A DNA stretch of 64,000 nucleotides from Psychrobacter sp. 4Bb (GCF_002836735.1 NZ_PJAS01000051.1:186001-250000), one strand, 5' to 3'. Counted from the stretch's first letter, positions 46,517 through 56,587 are shown. The notes: generated from the sequence alone by a model not told the origin. Program-made: numbers and translations.

Positions 46517-47099
46517 TCATCATGTGCTTGATAGCCATGGCGCAGACATCAGTGGCGAAGATACTTGGCAAGCGCTAGCGACAGCGCAGCTGCCTGACGG
46601 TATCGCGTTATCAAACCTGACCTTACTTGAGCTGTTACACAAACAAGAAAAAGTTGATGTACTTGTCCCACTAGCAGATTTATTAAATGCTGATGGCAAA
46701 CTGGCAAACGGTTTGCTAGAGCAAGTATTGGATATCCTCAAGCAGCACAGCAGCCGATTGGGTGTGTGGATCACATCCAACACCGATGCTGATGATCTGC
46801 CTGATGTAAAAGACTTTTTATTGACGCAAGACTTGATCGTCATTCATGTCCCAAGTTTTGTAGACGGTCGCGGTTTTAGTTTTGCACAGACCCTGCGTCA
46901 GCTTGGTTATGAAGGTGATATTCGCATGGCAGGCGCGTTTGGTCGTGATCAAATCGCTTATTTGCTGCGCGCTGGTGCGACCAGCTTTGTACTCAATGAG
47001 CATGATGCTAAATCTGATATTAGCCAAGCCTTCACTGCCCTAGCCAGTAGCTATGATGGTCGAGACGCTTCAGCATTACCGATGTTCTCAAAAAACTGA
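46509..47099 (+). CDS. DUF934 protein, sulfite reductase partner
   Basis: The 197-residue protein belongs to DUF934, which almost always sits beside ferredoxin-type sulfite reductases and is annotated as a probable accessory in sulfite reduction. It has no cysteine cluster or signal peptide. AAGGAGAAGG precedes the ATG at 46509, and the first bases overlap the reductase stop, indicating translational coupling. An upstream in-frame start inside the reductase gene is rejected. Confidence 0.9.
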   Translation: MGNHHVLDSHGADISGEDTWQALATAQLPDGIALSNLTLLELLHKQEKVDVLVPLADLLNADGKLANGLLEQVLDILKQHSSRLGVWITSNTDADDLPDVKDFLLTQDLIVIHVPSFVDGRGFSFAQTLRQLGYEGDIRMAGAFGRDQIAYLLRAGATSFVLNEHDAKSDISQAFTALASSYDGRDASALPMFSKN

Positions 47100-47157
47100 T
47101 TTTATTATTCACTATCAAATCGCTATTTTTATATTAACAATTATTAAGGAATGTATT

Positions 47158-47796
47158 ATGAGCCAATTACACCCAAACCTAGATATCGACCAAGCAAACC
47201 AAGATTTGCAAGGTAAATCACCTGAGCAAATCGTTGAGTGGGCATTGACGCAAGCCAAAAACCCAATCATCACCACCAACTTCCGTCCTTATGAGTCAGC
47301 GATCTTGCATTTGGTTGCCAAGCAGCGCCCTGACATCACGGTATTGTGGGTAGATTCAGGCTATAACACCGATGCGACCTATCAGTTTGCCAACAAATTG
47401 ATTCGTGATCTTGATCTCAACGTCGTGACGTATATTCCAAAACAAACCGCTGCCCATCGTGACGCCACCATGAATGGCATCCCAGGCATTGACAACCCGC
47501 AACATGGCGAGTTCACTGAACAAGTGAAACTTGAGCCATTCCGCCGCGCCCTTGCTGAGCTAAAACCAGATGTGTGGTTCAATGCTATTCGTAAAGACCA
47601 AACTGAGTTCCGCCAAGGTCTTGATGTACTTAGCTTATCAAAAGACGGCGTACTAAAGGTAGCGCCATTGTTTGAAAAAACAGATGCTGATCTAGACGTG
47701 TACTTAGATGAGCACAACTTGCCAAACGAGCATGACTACTTTGATCCAACTAAGGTAGAAGAAAGCCGTGAGTGTGGCTTGCATACTCAGCTGTAA
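47158..47796 (+). CDS. cysH: Phosphoadenylyl-sulfate reductase-like protein
   Basis: The protein reduces activated sulfate to sulfite with thioredoxin or glutaredoxin. The start at 47158 (AAGGA upstream) gives 212 residues. Visible are the PP-loop-like start (TTNFRPYESAILHL), the KDQTEFRQGL segment and a C-terminal catalytic cysteine at 206 (ECGLH). This is the only cysteine, so the CC...CxxC cluster of [4Fe-4S] APS reductases is missing and by the usual rule the substrate is PAPS. It follows DUF934 after 58 bases in the same operon. No APS kinase is nearby. Confidence 0.93.
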   Translation: MSQLHPNLDIDQANQDLQGKSPEQIVEWALTQAKNPIITTNFRPYESAILHLVAKQRPDITVLWVDSGYNTDATYQFANKLIRDLDLNVVTYIPKQTAAHRDATMNGIPGIDNPQHGEFTEQVKLEPFRRALAELKPDVWFNAIRKDQTEFRQGLDVLSLSKDGVLKVAPLFEKTDADLDVYLDEHNLPNEHDYFDPTKVEESRECGLHTQL

Positions 47797-47811
47797 TTTC
47801 AGCTGAGTATG
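47782..47811 (+). other. Perfect hairpin with the cysH stop codon in its loop
   Basis: The 12-bp arms CATACTCAGCTG and CAGCTGAGTATG enclose the loop TAATTT, which begins with the cysH stop codon TAA (47794-47796). A separate intrinsic terminator follows six bases later. Confidence 0.8.
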
Positions 47812-47817
47812 AATTTG

Positions 47818-47853
47818 AAAAGCCCTTTCTTTTATTTAAGAAAGGGCTTTTTT
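47818..47853. terminator. Intrinsic terminator after cysH
   Basis: AAAAGCCCTTTCTT pairs with AAGAAAGGGCTTTT around a six-base loop, followed by T. It also serves the convergent WG-repeat gene. Confidence 0.9.
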
Positions 47854-47869
47854 CAGTTTTTCATTGGAC

Positions 47870-48838
47870 TTAAAACTTTTTTTCTACACGTTTACCTTGT
47901 CTATTAATATAGAACCATTCACCATCTTTTTTGACATAGGCGGTACCATCTTTAAAAGGATCAATAAATGGAATGTCATCATAGTCTAATTCAATTGCTA
48001 CATCACCATTTTTGTCAATAAATCCATGCTTACCGTTATCATAGACAAGTGCTAATCCGTTAATGAAGGGGAAGACCATTACATAGTCTAGCTCTTTGAC
48101 TACTTGATTCGACCTATTAATGATCATAAACTTATCATCATTATTAACGACGGCTAAACCACCTGAAAACCAAGTCACACTATAATATTCAATGGGTATC
48201 ACGATATTATTTAGCCTATCTATAAATCCGAACTTTTCATTTTTTTTAACCGCTGCTAGGCCTTCTGTAAAGGAAATAGTAGAATCATATTCATAAGGAA
48301 TAACTAACTTATTATTAATATCAATGTATCCATACTTCCCTTCGTTCTCAACTGCAGATAAACCCTCATTAAAACCTATTAAATCATCGTATATTATCGG
48401 AATAATTATCTGTCCCTGTTTATCAATGACTCCTCTTCTATTATCTACCCCAACCACAGCTAAACCATCTTCAAATGGATAAGTAAGACTGTATTTGAGA
48501 GGTATAACAACTTCACCCTGCATATTAATGTATCCGGATAAGTTGTCCTTATGAACACTTGCTAGACCTTCTACAAAAGCAATTGGAAAGTCATACTGTG
48601 TTGGTATTTTTATCACACCTTGCTTATCGATGAATCCATACTTACTACCTTTTATTACGGGCGCGAGTTCACCATCAAACTCACAGTGTTCATCAAATAC
48701 AACCCCATTTGGTAACTTATAACCTTCAGCCAACGCGCATTCTGCTAGTACATCTGAACTAACTAGTAACCCTAAAATAAGTCCGAAAAAGACAGTACTT
48801 GATTTTTTTAGTCTATTAAACGTATTGTTTTGACTCAT
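47870..48838 (-). CDS. Exported WG-repeat protein
   Basis: The 322-residue protein has a signal peptide (VFFGLILGLLVSSDVLA) and then about ten WG-type repeats, each roughly 23 residues, with the pattern K-[YF]-G-[FY]-I-[DN]-x3-x-[IV]-P-x2-Y and F-x-[ED]-G-L-A-x-V. WG repeats occur in bacterial surface or periplasmic proteins of unknown function and probably form a repetitive beta structure. Its AT-rich codon use differs from the sulfur genes on both sides, which suggests later acquisition. AAGG precedes the ATG. There is no reason to link it with sulfate assimilation. Confidence 0.88.
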   Translation of the reverse strand: MSQNNTFNRLKKSSTVFFGLILGLLVSSDVLAECALAEGYKLPNGVVFDEHCEFDGELAPVIKGSKYGFIDKQGVIKIPTQYDFPIAFVEGLASVHKDNLSGYINMQGEVVIPLKYSLTYPFEDGLAVVGVDNRRGVIDKQGQIIIPIIYDDLIGFNEGLSAVENEGKYGYIDINNKLVIPYEYDSTISFTEGLAAVKKNEKFGFIDRLNNIVIPIEYYSVTWFSGGLAVVNNDDKFMIINRSNQVVKELDYVMVFPFINGLALVYDNGKHGFIDKNGDVAIELDYDDIPFIDPFKDGTAYVKKDGEWFYINRQGKRVEKKF

Positions 48839-49084
48839 TATGATGCCTTCATAATTGTTCTGAATTAAAAAATATAAAATTATGCCCTTCTAAACCTTTA
48901 GTACGCCTATCATATCTCATAAAATCTATTCCCTTTCTCACAAAAAACCATCATTAACATGACAAAAACGAATATACTAATGCCAATTCACTAGGTGAGA
49001 GTGTGCCTGTGATACCTCATAATGGCGACATTCCTTATATCTTTTCTACCTTTTATAATAAACAATTAAATATATGGTGACATT

Positions 49085-50725
49085 ATGAACACCTTCCCGC
49101 TATTTTTTAAATTAGAAGGCCGTAAAGTGCTCATCGTGGGCGGCGGCGAAGTGGCACTGCGTAAAGCCGATTTGCTCAGCCGTGCGGGTGCGTGCATTAC
49201 GATTCTTGCGCCTGATATCAGCCACGAAATACGAGAGTTACTGAGTGACAATAAGCACGAGTTGATTGAAAAAAACTATCACAAATCCTATATGTCAGGC
49301 GCTCGCGTGATCATTGCCGCGACTGACGATGAAACGCTTAACCATGAGATTCACGCAGATGCGACTGAGCTAAATATCCCGGTCAATGTGGTCGATACGC
49401 CGCATTTATGTGACTTTATCTTTCCAGCGATTATCGATCGCAATCCCATTGTGATTGGTATCTCATCAAATGGTAAAGCGCCAGTATTGGCACGCTTATT
49501 ACGGGCACGCCTTGAGACGTTAATCCCGCAAGGCTATGGTAAATTGGCTAAGCTGGCAGGTGAATTCCGCAGTGAGGTAAAAGCCAAAATACCAACGCTT
49601 ACTGGCCGTCGTCAGTTTTGGGAGCGCGCATTTGAAGGCCAAGTCAGTCAGCTAATGTTCGCCGGTAATGAAACTGAAGCGACTGCACAACTGCAAGCTG
49701 ATTTGGATAGTACTGCCGCTGCTATCAGTAAGAAAAGCGACGATACAGACTCGGTTAGAGAGTCAGATGCCATCAAGAACGTCGCACCGGATGAGTCAGA
49801 AAAAAGCTTACCAGCCGTTGGTGAAGTCTACATTGTGGGCGCAGGCCCGGGTGATCCAGAGCTGTTGACCTTTAAAGCACTTCGTTTGATGCAACAAGCA
49901 GATGTGGTATTTTATGATGCGTTAGTCTCACCGCAGGTGTTGGACTTATGTCGCCGTGATGCTGATAAAGTATTCGTCGGTAAAAAACGCAGCAACCATA
50001 CGGTCGCGCAATTAGGTATCAATGAGCTACTTGTCAATCATGCCAAACAAGGCCGACGTGTGGTGCGTTTAAAAGGTGGCGATCCATTTATCTTTGGACG
50101 TGGCGGCGAAGAGATAGAGAGCCTACGAGCACATAATGTACCTTACCAAGTCGTACCAGGCATTACTGCTGCCAATGCCGCTGCTAGCTATGCAGGCATT
50201 CCTTTAACTCACCGTGACCATTCACAATCAGTGCGTTTTGTAACTGGGTTTTTGAAGGCTGGCGCACCCAACAGTAACTTTAAGAGTTTCTTAAATACTG
50301 ATGAGACGGTCGTATTTTATATGGGTCTGCACTCGCTGGCACGTTTGACTGAAGGCTTGGTTGACGCTGGTCGTAGTAGCGAAACGCCCATTGCTATCGT
50401 CTCTAATGCGAGTATGCCCAATCAGAAAGTATTGACCGGTACGCTTGCAACGATTGTTGCCAAACAAGAGCAAGCACAATTGCCAACGCCTGCCCTCCTA
50501 ATTATGGGCGACGTGGTCAGCTTACATCATGATTTGGCTTGGTATAATTTACAAAATCAGCAGCACAGTCAAAACAGCGATGACATAGCTAAAAATTGGT
50601 TGCGTGAAGGGTCGAGAGGTGAAGCAGTAAAACAACCGATAGACCAACAAGCTCATGCCCTATCGATGGTCGCAAATCTCGCAACGCAGCAAGGAGATGG
50701 TCTGGAGCAATTGATTGTTGACTAG
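49085..50725 (+). CDS. cysG: Siroheme synthase CysG
   Basis: The multifunctional enzyme makes siroheme, the cofactor of the sulfite reductase upstream. The N-terminal half (about 1-210) is precorrin-2 dehydrogenase/sirohydrochlorin ferrochelatase (IVGGGEVALRKADLL; ISSNGKAPVLARLLR around the ferrochelatase serine). From about residue 245 it is uroporphyrinogen-III C-methyltransferase (VYIVGAGPGDPELLTFKAL, LKGGDPFIFGRGGEE). At 546 residues it is longer than E. coli CysG (457) because of an acidic Ser/Asp linker near 210-245 and a C-terminal tail of about 60 residues. Confidence 0.96.
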   Translation: MNTFPLFFKLEGRKVLIVGGGEVALRKADLLSRAGACITILAPDISHEIRELLSDNKHELIEKNYHKSYMSGARVIIAATDDETLNHEIHADATELNIPVNVVDTPHLCDFIFPAIIDRNPIVIGISSNGKAPVLARLLRARLETLIPQGYGKLAKLAGEFRSEVKAKIPTLTGRRQFWERAFEGQVSQLMFAGNETEATAQLQADLDSTAAAISKKSDDTDSVRESDAIKNVAPDESEKSLPAVGEVYIVGAGPGDPELLTFKALRLMQQADVVFYDALVSPQVLDLCRRDADKVFVGKKRSNHTVAQLGINELLVNHAKQGRRVVRLKGGDPFIFGRGGEEIESLRAHNVPYQVVPGITAANAAASYAGIPLTHRDHSQSVRFVTGFLKAGAPNSNFKSFLNTDETVVFYMGLHSLARLTEGLVDAGRSSETPIAIVSNASMPNQKVLTGTLATIVAKQEQAQLPTPALLIMGDVVSLHHDLAWYNLQNQQHSQNSDDIAKNWLREGSRGEAVKQPIDQQAHALSMVANLATQQGDGLEQLIVD

Positions 50726-50768
50726 CGCTTACTGCTAACCTGCAAAACGATGAGTCTCAAATAAGAAG

Positions 50769-50806
50769 AAAACCCTACCAGTATATTATTGGTAGGGTTT
50801 TCTTTT
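50769..50806 (+). terminator. Intrinsic terminator after cysG
   Basis: The perfect 12-bp stem AAAACCCTACCA/TGGTAGGGTTTT has a nine-base loop and a T-rich tail. Confidence 0.88.
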
Positions 50807-50877
50807 GGCAACAGCGCAAATCTCAGCGATTCTTGCTAGAATGAAGACTTTCTACTGCTCATAATCATAGTCTACTT

Positions 50878-52494
50878 ATGCCCATACCTGATGCTAGCTT
50901 GTCTTCCTCTTTAACCACGCAAATGAAACCTTTGACCATATTGCATACCTCAGACTGGCACTTGGGGCGACGTCTGTATGGGCGTCTTCGTTACGAAGAG
51001 TTTGAGTCATTCCTGCATTGGCTACAAGACACCATCAGCGCGCAAAAAGTAGATATATTGATCGTCGCTGGTGATATCTTCGATACCATGACCCCAAGCA
51101 ATAAAGCCCAAGCGCTGTATTATGAGTTTTTGGGTAAGGTCTCACGCTCCTGCTGTCAGCATGTGGTTATTGTCGCAGGCAATCACGACTCGCCAACATT
51201 TTTAGACGCACCAAGCAATGTGCTTAAATTTTTGAATGTGCATGTGATTGGTACTGCTTGTGATGACTTGGACGACGAAGTATTGGTCTTGGGTGATAAC
51301 GACAACAACCCTCACTGTATTATTGCCGCTGTGCCCTATTTGCGCGATCGGGATGTACGTAGCAGTAGCGCTGGCGAGTCCGCAGATAGCAAAGACGCCA
51401 ATGTTATCGCTGGTATTTGCGAGCATTATGACAATGTTGCAGACATTGCGAAGGCTAAGCAAGCTGACTTAAACAAAACGCATCAGCGATATATTCCTAT
51501 CATCGCCACAGGACATCTATTCGCGTCTGGTGGCAAAACAACTGAGGATGACGGTGTACGCGAGCTCTATGTCGGCTCACTAGGTAAAATATCTGCCGAT
51601 ATGTTCAATGATGGCTTTGATTATGTCGCTCTTGGGCATTTGCACGTACCGCAGCGCGTTGGCGGTCGTGAGAGTATTCGCTATTCAGGCTCACCCATCG
51701 CGATGGGTTTCGGAGAGGCCAAACAGCAAAAGCAAGTATTGCTGGTACAGTTTGGTGCCGCAGAGCATTTTGATAACGACATTTTAGGGTTAAACGTCGC
51801 ACCTGATAGTATTACTCCTCATGCTATCGATACAGCTGCTGACATTGAAGTCGCCCAAGTGAAAAAATCAGTAGATAAATTAGCAGAAAAAACCGCTAAA
51901 AAAGTGCTGAGTCAGGAACTGACTTTCATGGATGACTTGTTTGGCTTTGATGAGCCTTCAGATGATGAAGATGTGGCACAATCTACTGCCATAGAAAATA
52001 CTCCTGTTGAGCAAGATACAAACAATCAACCAACCTCAAATGATGCCGTGACTAGCAATGAAATACTGCATCGCGATGACGCTAATCAGATGCAAGTAAT
52101 TTCCCTACCCATTCCAAAGTTCCAACAATTGGCGCAAATATCTGGTGACCTAACCACAATTGAACAAACCATTCAAGCGCTTACACAATCGGACTCTATT
52201 TGGCTAGAGATTGTCTATACAGGTGACGAAATCGTCAGTGATTTGCGTGAGCAAGTGCAAGCAATGGTAGAAGGGTTGCCATGTGAAGTGCTTAAGATAA
52301 AAAACACTCGTACTTATAATAAAGTCCTCAATCAGCAGCAAACATCTGAGAACTTGCAGGACTTAAATGAGATGGAAGTGTTTGAGCGCTGCTTGACGAT
52401 AAATGATGTGGCTGATTCTCAAAAAGACTCATTGCGCGATGCCTATGGTCAGATACTTTATAACTTACGTCATGAAGACAAACAGGCAGAATGA
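50878..52494 (+). CDS. sbcD: Nuclease subunit SbcD (Mre11 homologue)
   Basis: SbcD is the manganese-dependent nuclease of the SbcCD complex, which cleaves DNA hairpins and processes ends. Phosphoesterase motifs are in order: TSDWHLG, AGDIFD, GNHDSP and GHLH. The protein has 538 residues, about 130 more than E. coli SbcD; an acidic Asp/Gln/Asn-rich insertion near residues 335-400 accounts for part of this. The internal ATG at 50923 (MKPLTILHTSDW) is an equally plausible start since neither has a clear ribosome-binding site. sbcC follows 83 bases later. Confidence 0.93.
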   Translation: MPIPDASLSSSLTTQMKPLTILHTSDWHLGRRLYGRLRYEEFESFLHWLQDTISAQKVDILIVAGDIFDTMTPSNKAQALYYEFLGKVSRSCCQHVVIVAGNHDSPTFLDAPSNVLKFLNVHVIGTACDDLDDEVLVLGDNDNNPHCIIAAVPYLRDRDVRSSSAGESADSKDANVIAGICEHYDNVADIAKAKQADLNKTHQRYIPIIATGHLFASGGKTTEDDGVRELYVGSLGKISADMFNDGFDYVALGHLHVPQRVGGRESIRYSGSPIAMGFGEAKQQKQVLLVQFGAAEHFDNDILGLNVAPDSITPHAIDTAADIEVAQVKKSVDKLAEKTAKKVLSQELTFMDDLFGFDEPSDDEDVAQSTAIENTPVEQDTNNQPTSNDAVTSNEILHRDDANQMQVISLPIPKFQQLAQISGDLTTIEQTIQALTQSDSIWLEIVYTGDEIVSDLREQVQAMVEGLPCEVLKIKNTRTYNKVLNQQQTSENLQDLNEMEVFERCLTINDVADSQKDSLRDAYGQILYNLRHEDKQAE

Positions 52495-52577
52495 TATAAG
52501 TGACATATCATGACCACACTTCCTTATCTCTCTCAATTTTTCGCAGTTGCGGCTATTACTAATATTAAGACTTATCC

Positions 52578-55500
52578 ATGCGCCTAATCGAACTCAGACT
52601 AAAAAACCTCAACTCCCTAAAAGGCGAATGGCATATTGATTTTGCTGATACTGCCTTTACCAATGAAGGTATCTTTGCTATCACTGGGCAAACAGGTGCT
52701 GGCAAGACCACCATATTGGATGCTATTTGCTTAGCGCTATATGGTGAGACGCCAAGGATTAATAGTATCAGTAAGAGCAGCAATGAAGTGATGACGCGGC
52801 AAACGGCAGAATGTTTCGCTGAAGTAGTGATTGACTTGAATGGCGAGCAATATCGCTGCCGCTGGGGACAGCGCCGTGCTTACAACAAAGCAGATGGCAA
52901 TCTGCAAGATGCGACTCATGAAATCGCTAAGATAAACGTTGATGACTCGTCAAAAGAGGATGAGCTGTTAGAGAGCACCTTAAAGCATACCAAAAATAAA
53001 ATCATTGAACTGACTCGGATGGATTTTCAGCAATTTACTCGCTCTATATTGCTGGCTCAGGGTAGCTTTTCAGCATTTCTAAAGGCAAAGGCTGATGAAC
53101 GCGCAGATATTTTAGAAAAAATCACGGGCACTGATATTTACGCGACTATCTCAACACAGGTTCATGATAAGAAACGTACCGAGGAAGAAATTCTTAATAA
53201 GCTGCAATACGGTTTAGACGGGTTGATGCTTTTAAATACCAATGAAGAAAGTCAGTTAAAATCGGACTTGCAGTCATATCAAAGTGCTCAAAGTGAACAG
53301 CAGCAGACCATTCAAGATTTGGCCGAAAAGATAAAGTGGCTAGATAGCGTCACAGAATCAAAAGAAAAACTGAATACTTATCAAAATGATCTAGCGCAGG
53401 CTCAGCAGGCTCAGCAAGACTTCATCCCTAGTGCCAAACGCTTAATCGCTGCTAATAAAGCGTTGGAGATTGATAGTCAGTTTGGTGAGTTATCATCTAC
53501 CCGCAAGCACGTTAACGAATTAAGCCGAGAAAAAGCGCAGCTCGAATATGACTTACCTAAGCAGCAAGCACTCACAAAAAGCGCTCGCACACAGCTAGAG
53601 AAGCAACTAACACAGCGTCAAGATGCAGAAAACACAATGCAAATTGCACGGCCTAAAATTCAGAAAGCACGTGACCTCGACAACGAGATTGACCAGCAAC
53701 GTCGCGCTTTAAACGATACACGTGTCAGACATGACACACTTCAGGCAGACGCTGAGCAACTGCTTGAAAATATTGCCGCGCAAAAAAGCATTGCCATAGA
53801 TAAAGAAAACCAAAGCGCGCAATTGACCGAAAAACTTACCGGTACGGATAATTTAAGCTATTTAGACGGCGATATTGCCATTTTTGATGAAAAGTGCAGT
53901 CGCCTAAAAGCGGTAATACATCAAAATTCAGTGCTTTCGCAAGACAAGATACGCCAAACACGTGAATTAGAAGAATACAAAACCGCATTGGTAGTACAAC
54001 AGCAACGCCAACAAGCACAAAGTGATAAAAATGAAGTCACCCAAAAGCAATTAATCGCACTAAAAAAAGCACAAAGCGAGCTGATTCAAGCGCAATCGGT
54101 CACACAGATGCGTGAGACACAAGAGCAGATAGACAGCACTAGCCAGCAGCTCGATCAGCTGCGCTTTCATGACCAGCAGCGCCGTGACCTTAACGCACAA
54201 GTGATACAAATCACCAGTCACATCGAGCAGCTAGAGAGTGAAATCAATGGCTATGAAAAGTTGATTACAACGAAAAAAGCAAGCCTCAAAAGTACGCAAG
54301 AAAAGCACCAAGACAAATTGAATCAGCTACAACTACAACAAAAGGTTGCGGCGCTAGAGAACTATATTGCCGATTTACAAGACGGTACACCTTGTCCTCT
54401 ATGCGGTGCGCTTGAGCACCCTTACGCTCAAAATCACCCGCACCTTTTACCCGATGACGAAAACTCCCAATTAGCGCAGTATATTAGTGTTTTAGATGAA
54501 CAAATTACCGAGCTGAATAAAAGCATCACTGCCCAGCAGATTGAGCAGGCAAGTAAACAAAGTACGCTTGCGAGTAAAAAAAATCAGCAAGCCGAACTCA
54601 CTGCGCAAATACAGCAGCATGATACCGCCATAACAGAACTGCTGTATGTCATCAGCCAGCAGATGAATGATGAAAACTTAGCTGACAGTACTATTGCCAA
54701 CTTGATACAACCGTTACTGGCGTTGGGTAGTTATAACGATATCGTGCCAGTGCTTACCGCCAGCAAAAACAAATTAGCGACATATAAAGACCGTATCAAA
54801 GATTCGTTAGCACTCTACGACAGACTTCTTGAAGATATGAGCCGTTTGCGTAAGACGCTAGAGACGGCGTCACAAGACCAGCAAGTACTAGCAAATGATA
54901 TCACTGAGCAGAGATACAAAATCACCATTACCGAAAGTAATATAACGGGTATTGACAATAAAATCACAGAGAACTTTGCTGAACTACAAACGCTCATTAC
55001 CGCCATTTTGCAGCGTATTGACCCTTATGCTGCCAGTAGCTATCCGACAGAGGCGCTGAGCACCTTGCAACGTGCGCCCGAGAACCTACAGTTGTTATCG
55101 GCTAGCATTAAACAGCAAAAAATTCTGAGCAATGCAGATTATGATAGTTATCTTGAAGAACTACGTCAGCAGCGCCGCGCCCTCGTACAGCTAAAAGACG
55201 CTTTCGCTGAAGATAAGGACAAACAGCAGACAATACAGAGCGACCTTGAACGCATAAAAGCATATATTGAGAATAAAGAAGCACAGCTAAAAAAAGATAC
55301 CGATTCGCTTAACAGTCTAATGCAAGCGAAGAATAAACAAATAGCTGCACTAACCCAGTTTCAAGACGAACGCGCAGAGGTTTTTGAGGCGGCCGACCTA
55401 GAAGCAGCTGAGCGTACGCTTAGAGACACTCTAGAGCAAGCACAAGAGGCGCACAGTGTTGCCCAACGACAACTGGATAAAGAGACGTATAATTTGCAAC

Positions 55501-56468
55501 AGCTCATAAAGCAGCAAGAAAACTTAGCCAATCGTATCGAAGCAGCTACGCAAACCTTAGAAACGCAACATACTGCATTTAATAACACACTTGCCACCTC
55601 TAGCTTTGATACGGAAGCAGAATTTTTGGCGGCGCGCCTGCCCATAGATGAGCGTAATGCACTTAGACAGCAGCAGCAGCATATCGATTACGCGCTAAAA
55701 CAAGCACAGTCTTTATTAGAAGACACCCAAAAGACACTTGAGGCTAAGCAGGCTAATCCACTTACAACAGACGATAGAGAAACGCTTACCCAACAGCAAT
55801 CACAAGCCCAAGATGAATTTAACAAACGGATTGAGTCAATCGGTGCCATCAGTCAGCGTTTAAAAGACAACGAAGATAAGAAAACCACCCAACAAGCGCA
55901 GCTTGATGCTATTAACACCCAAAAGGACAAACTGCAAGTTTGGCAACAACTGCATAAATTGATTGGCTCATCTGATGGCAAAAAGTTCCGTACCTTTGCT
56001 CAAGGACTTACCTTTGATCTCATGGTCACTCACGCTAATACGCAGCTGCAAAAAATGAGCGATCGCTATTTACTGGCTCGTGATGATAATAGTCCACTTG
56101 AGCTGAATGTCATTGATAATTATCAGGGCGGTGAAATTCGCAGCACTAAAAACCTCTCAGGCGGCGAAGGTTTTATCATTAGCCTAGCATTAGCACTAGG
56201 GCTATCACAGATGGCCAGCCAAAATATACGTGTGGATTCGCTATTTTTGGATGAAGGGTTTGGTACGTTGGATGAGGAATCTTTAGACATTGCACTTGAT
56301 ACGCTGACCAATCTACAGCAAGAAGGTAAATTAATCGGGGTGATATCCCATGTTCAGGCGCTAAAAGATCGCATTTTAACCCAAATAAAGGTCGAGAAGC
56401 TCTCGGGCGGATTTAGCCGAATTAGTGGCCAAGGGTGTCATAAAGTCGTCAGTGAAAAAATATCATAA
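52578..56468 (+). CDS. sbcC: ATPase subunit SbcC (Rad50 homologue)
   Basis: This SMC-like ATPase of 1296 residues pairs with SbcD. Walker A is GQTGAGKTT (37-45), the C-terminal signature is NLSGGEGFIISLALALGL, and Walker B is LFLDEGFGTLDEE near 1220. Between them are two long Gln-rich coiled coils joined at a zinc hook, CPLC at C606-C609. It is about 250 residues longer than E. coli SbcC, mostly through longer coils. It is co-transcribed with sbcD and followed by a strong terminator. Confidence 0.95.
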   Translation: MRLIELRLKNLNSLKGEWHIDFADTAFTNEGIFAITGQTGAGKTTILDAICLALYGETPRINSISKSSNEVMTRQTAECFAEVVIDLNGEQYRCRWGQRRAYNKADGNLQDATHEIAKINVDDSSKEDELLESTLKHTKNKIIELTRMDFQQFTRSILLAQGSFSAFLKAKADERADILEKITGTDIYATISTQVHDKKRTEEEILNKLQYGLDGLMLLNTNEESQLKSDLQSYQSAQSEQQQTIQDLAEKIKWLDSVTESKEKLNTYQNDLAQAQQAQQDFIPSAKRLIAANKALEIDSQFGELSSTRKHVNELSREKAQLEYDLPKQQALTKSARTQLEKQLTQRQDAENTMQIARPKIQKARDLDNEIDQQRRALNDTRVRHDTLQADAEQLLENIAAQKSIAIDKENQSAQLTEKLTGTDNLSYLDGDIAIFDEKCSRLKAVIHQNSVLSQDKIRQTRELEEYKTALVVQQQRQQAQSDKNEVTQKQLIALKKAQSELIQAQSVTQMRETQEQIDSTSQQLDQLRFHDQQRRDLNAQVIQITSHIEQLESEINGYEKLITTKKASLKSTQEKHQDKLNQLQLQQKVAALENYIADLQDGTPCPLCGALEHPYAQNHPHLLPDDENSQLAQYISVLDEQITELNKSITAQQIEQASKQSTLASKKNQQAELTAQIQQHDTAITELLYVISQQMNDENLADSTIANLIQPLLALGSYNDIVPVLTASKNKLATYKDRIKDSLALYDRLLEDMSRLRKTLETASQDQQVLANDITEQRYKITITESNITGIDNKITENFAELQTLITAILQRIDPYAASSYPTEALSTLQRAPENLQLLSASIKQQKILSNADYDSYLEELRQQRRALVQLKDAFAEDKDKQQTIQSDLERIKAYIENKEAQLKKDTDSLNSLMQAKNKQIAALTQFQDERAEVFEAADLEAAERTLRDTLEQAQEAHSVAQRQLDKETYNLQQLIKQQENLANRIEAATQTLETQHTAFNNTLATSSFDTEAEFLAARLPIDERNALRQQQQHIDYALKQAQSLLEDTQKTLEAKQANPLTTDDRETLTQQQSQAQDEFNKRIESIGAISQRLKDNEDKKTTQQAQLDAINTQKDKLQVWQQLHKLIGSSDGKKFRTFAQGLTFDLMVTHANTQLQKMSDRYLLARDDNSPLELNVIDNYQGGEIRSTKNLSGGEGFIISLALALGLSQMASQNIRVDSLFLDEGFGTLDEESLDIALDTLTNLQQEGKLIGVISHVQALKDRILTQIKVEKLSGGFSRISGQGCHKVVSEKIS

Positions 56469-56522
56469 GTTAGGTTAATCACTTTACTACTTAATACTTT
56501 TAAACCTTTTCTTTTAGGCAAT

Positions 56523-56559
56523 AAAAAACCACCGAACATTAAGGACGGTGGTTTTTTTT
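56523..56559. terminator. Bidirectional terminator between sbcC and the glutamate dehydrogenase gene
   Basis: AAAAAACCACCG pairs with CGGTGG plus a T run around an 11-base loop. Confidence 0.9.
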
Positions 56560-56587
56560 GAGACAGTTTGGGAGTGATATTACTTCA

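Noticed and set aside
52578..56468. Repeat-rich DNA within sbcC suggesting a tandem array
   Set aside because: The apparent repetition comes from Gln/Ala/Leu codons of the coiled coils, not from tandem DNA units.
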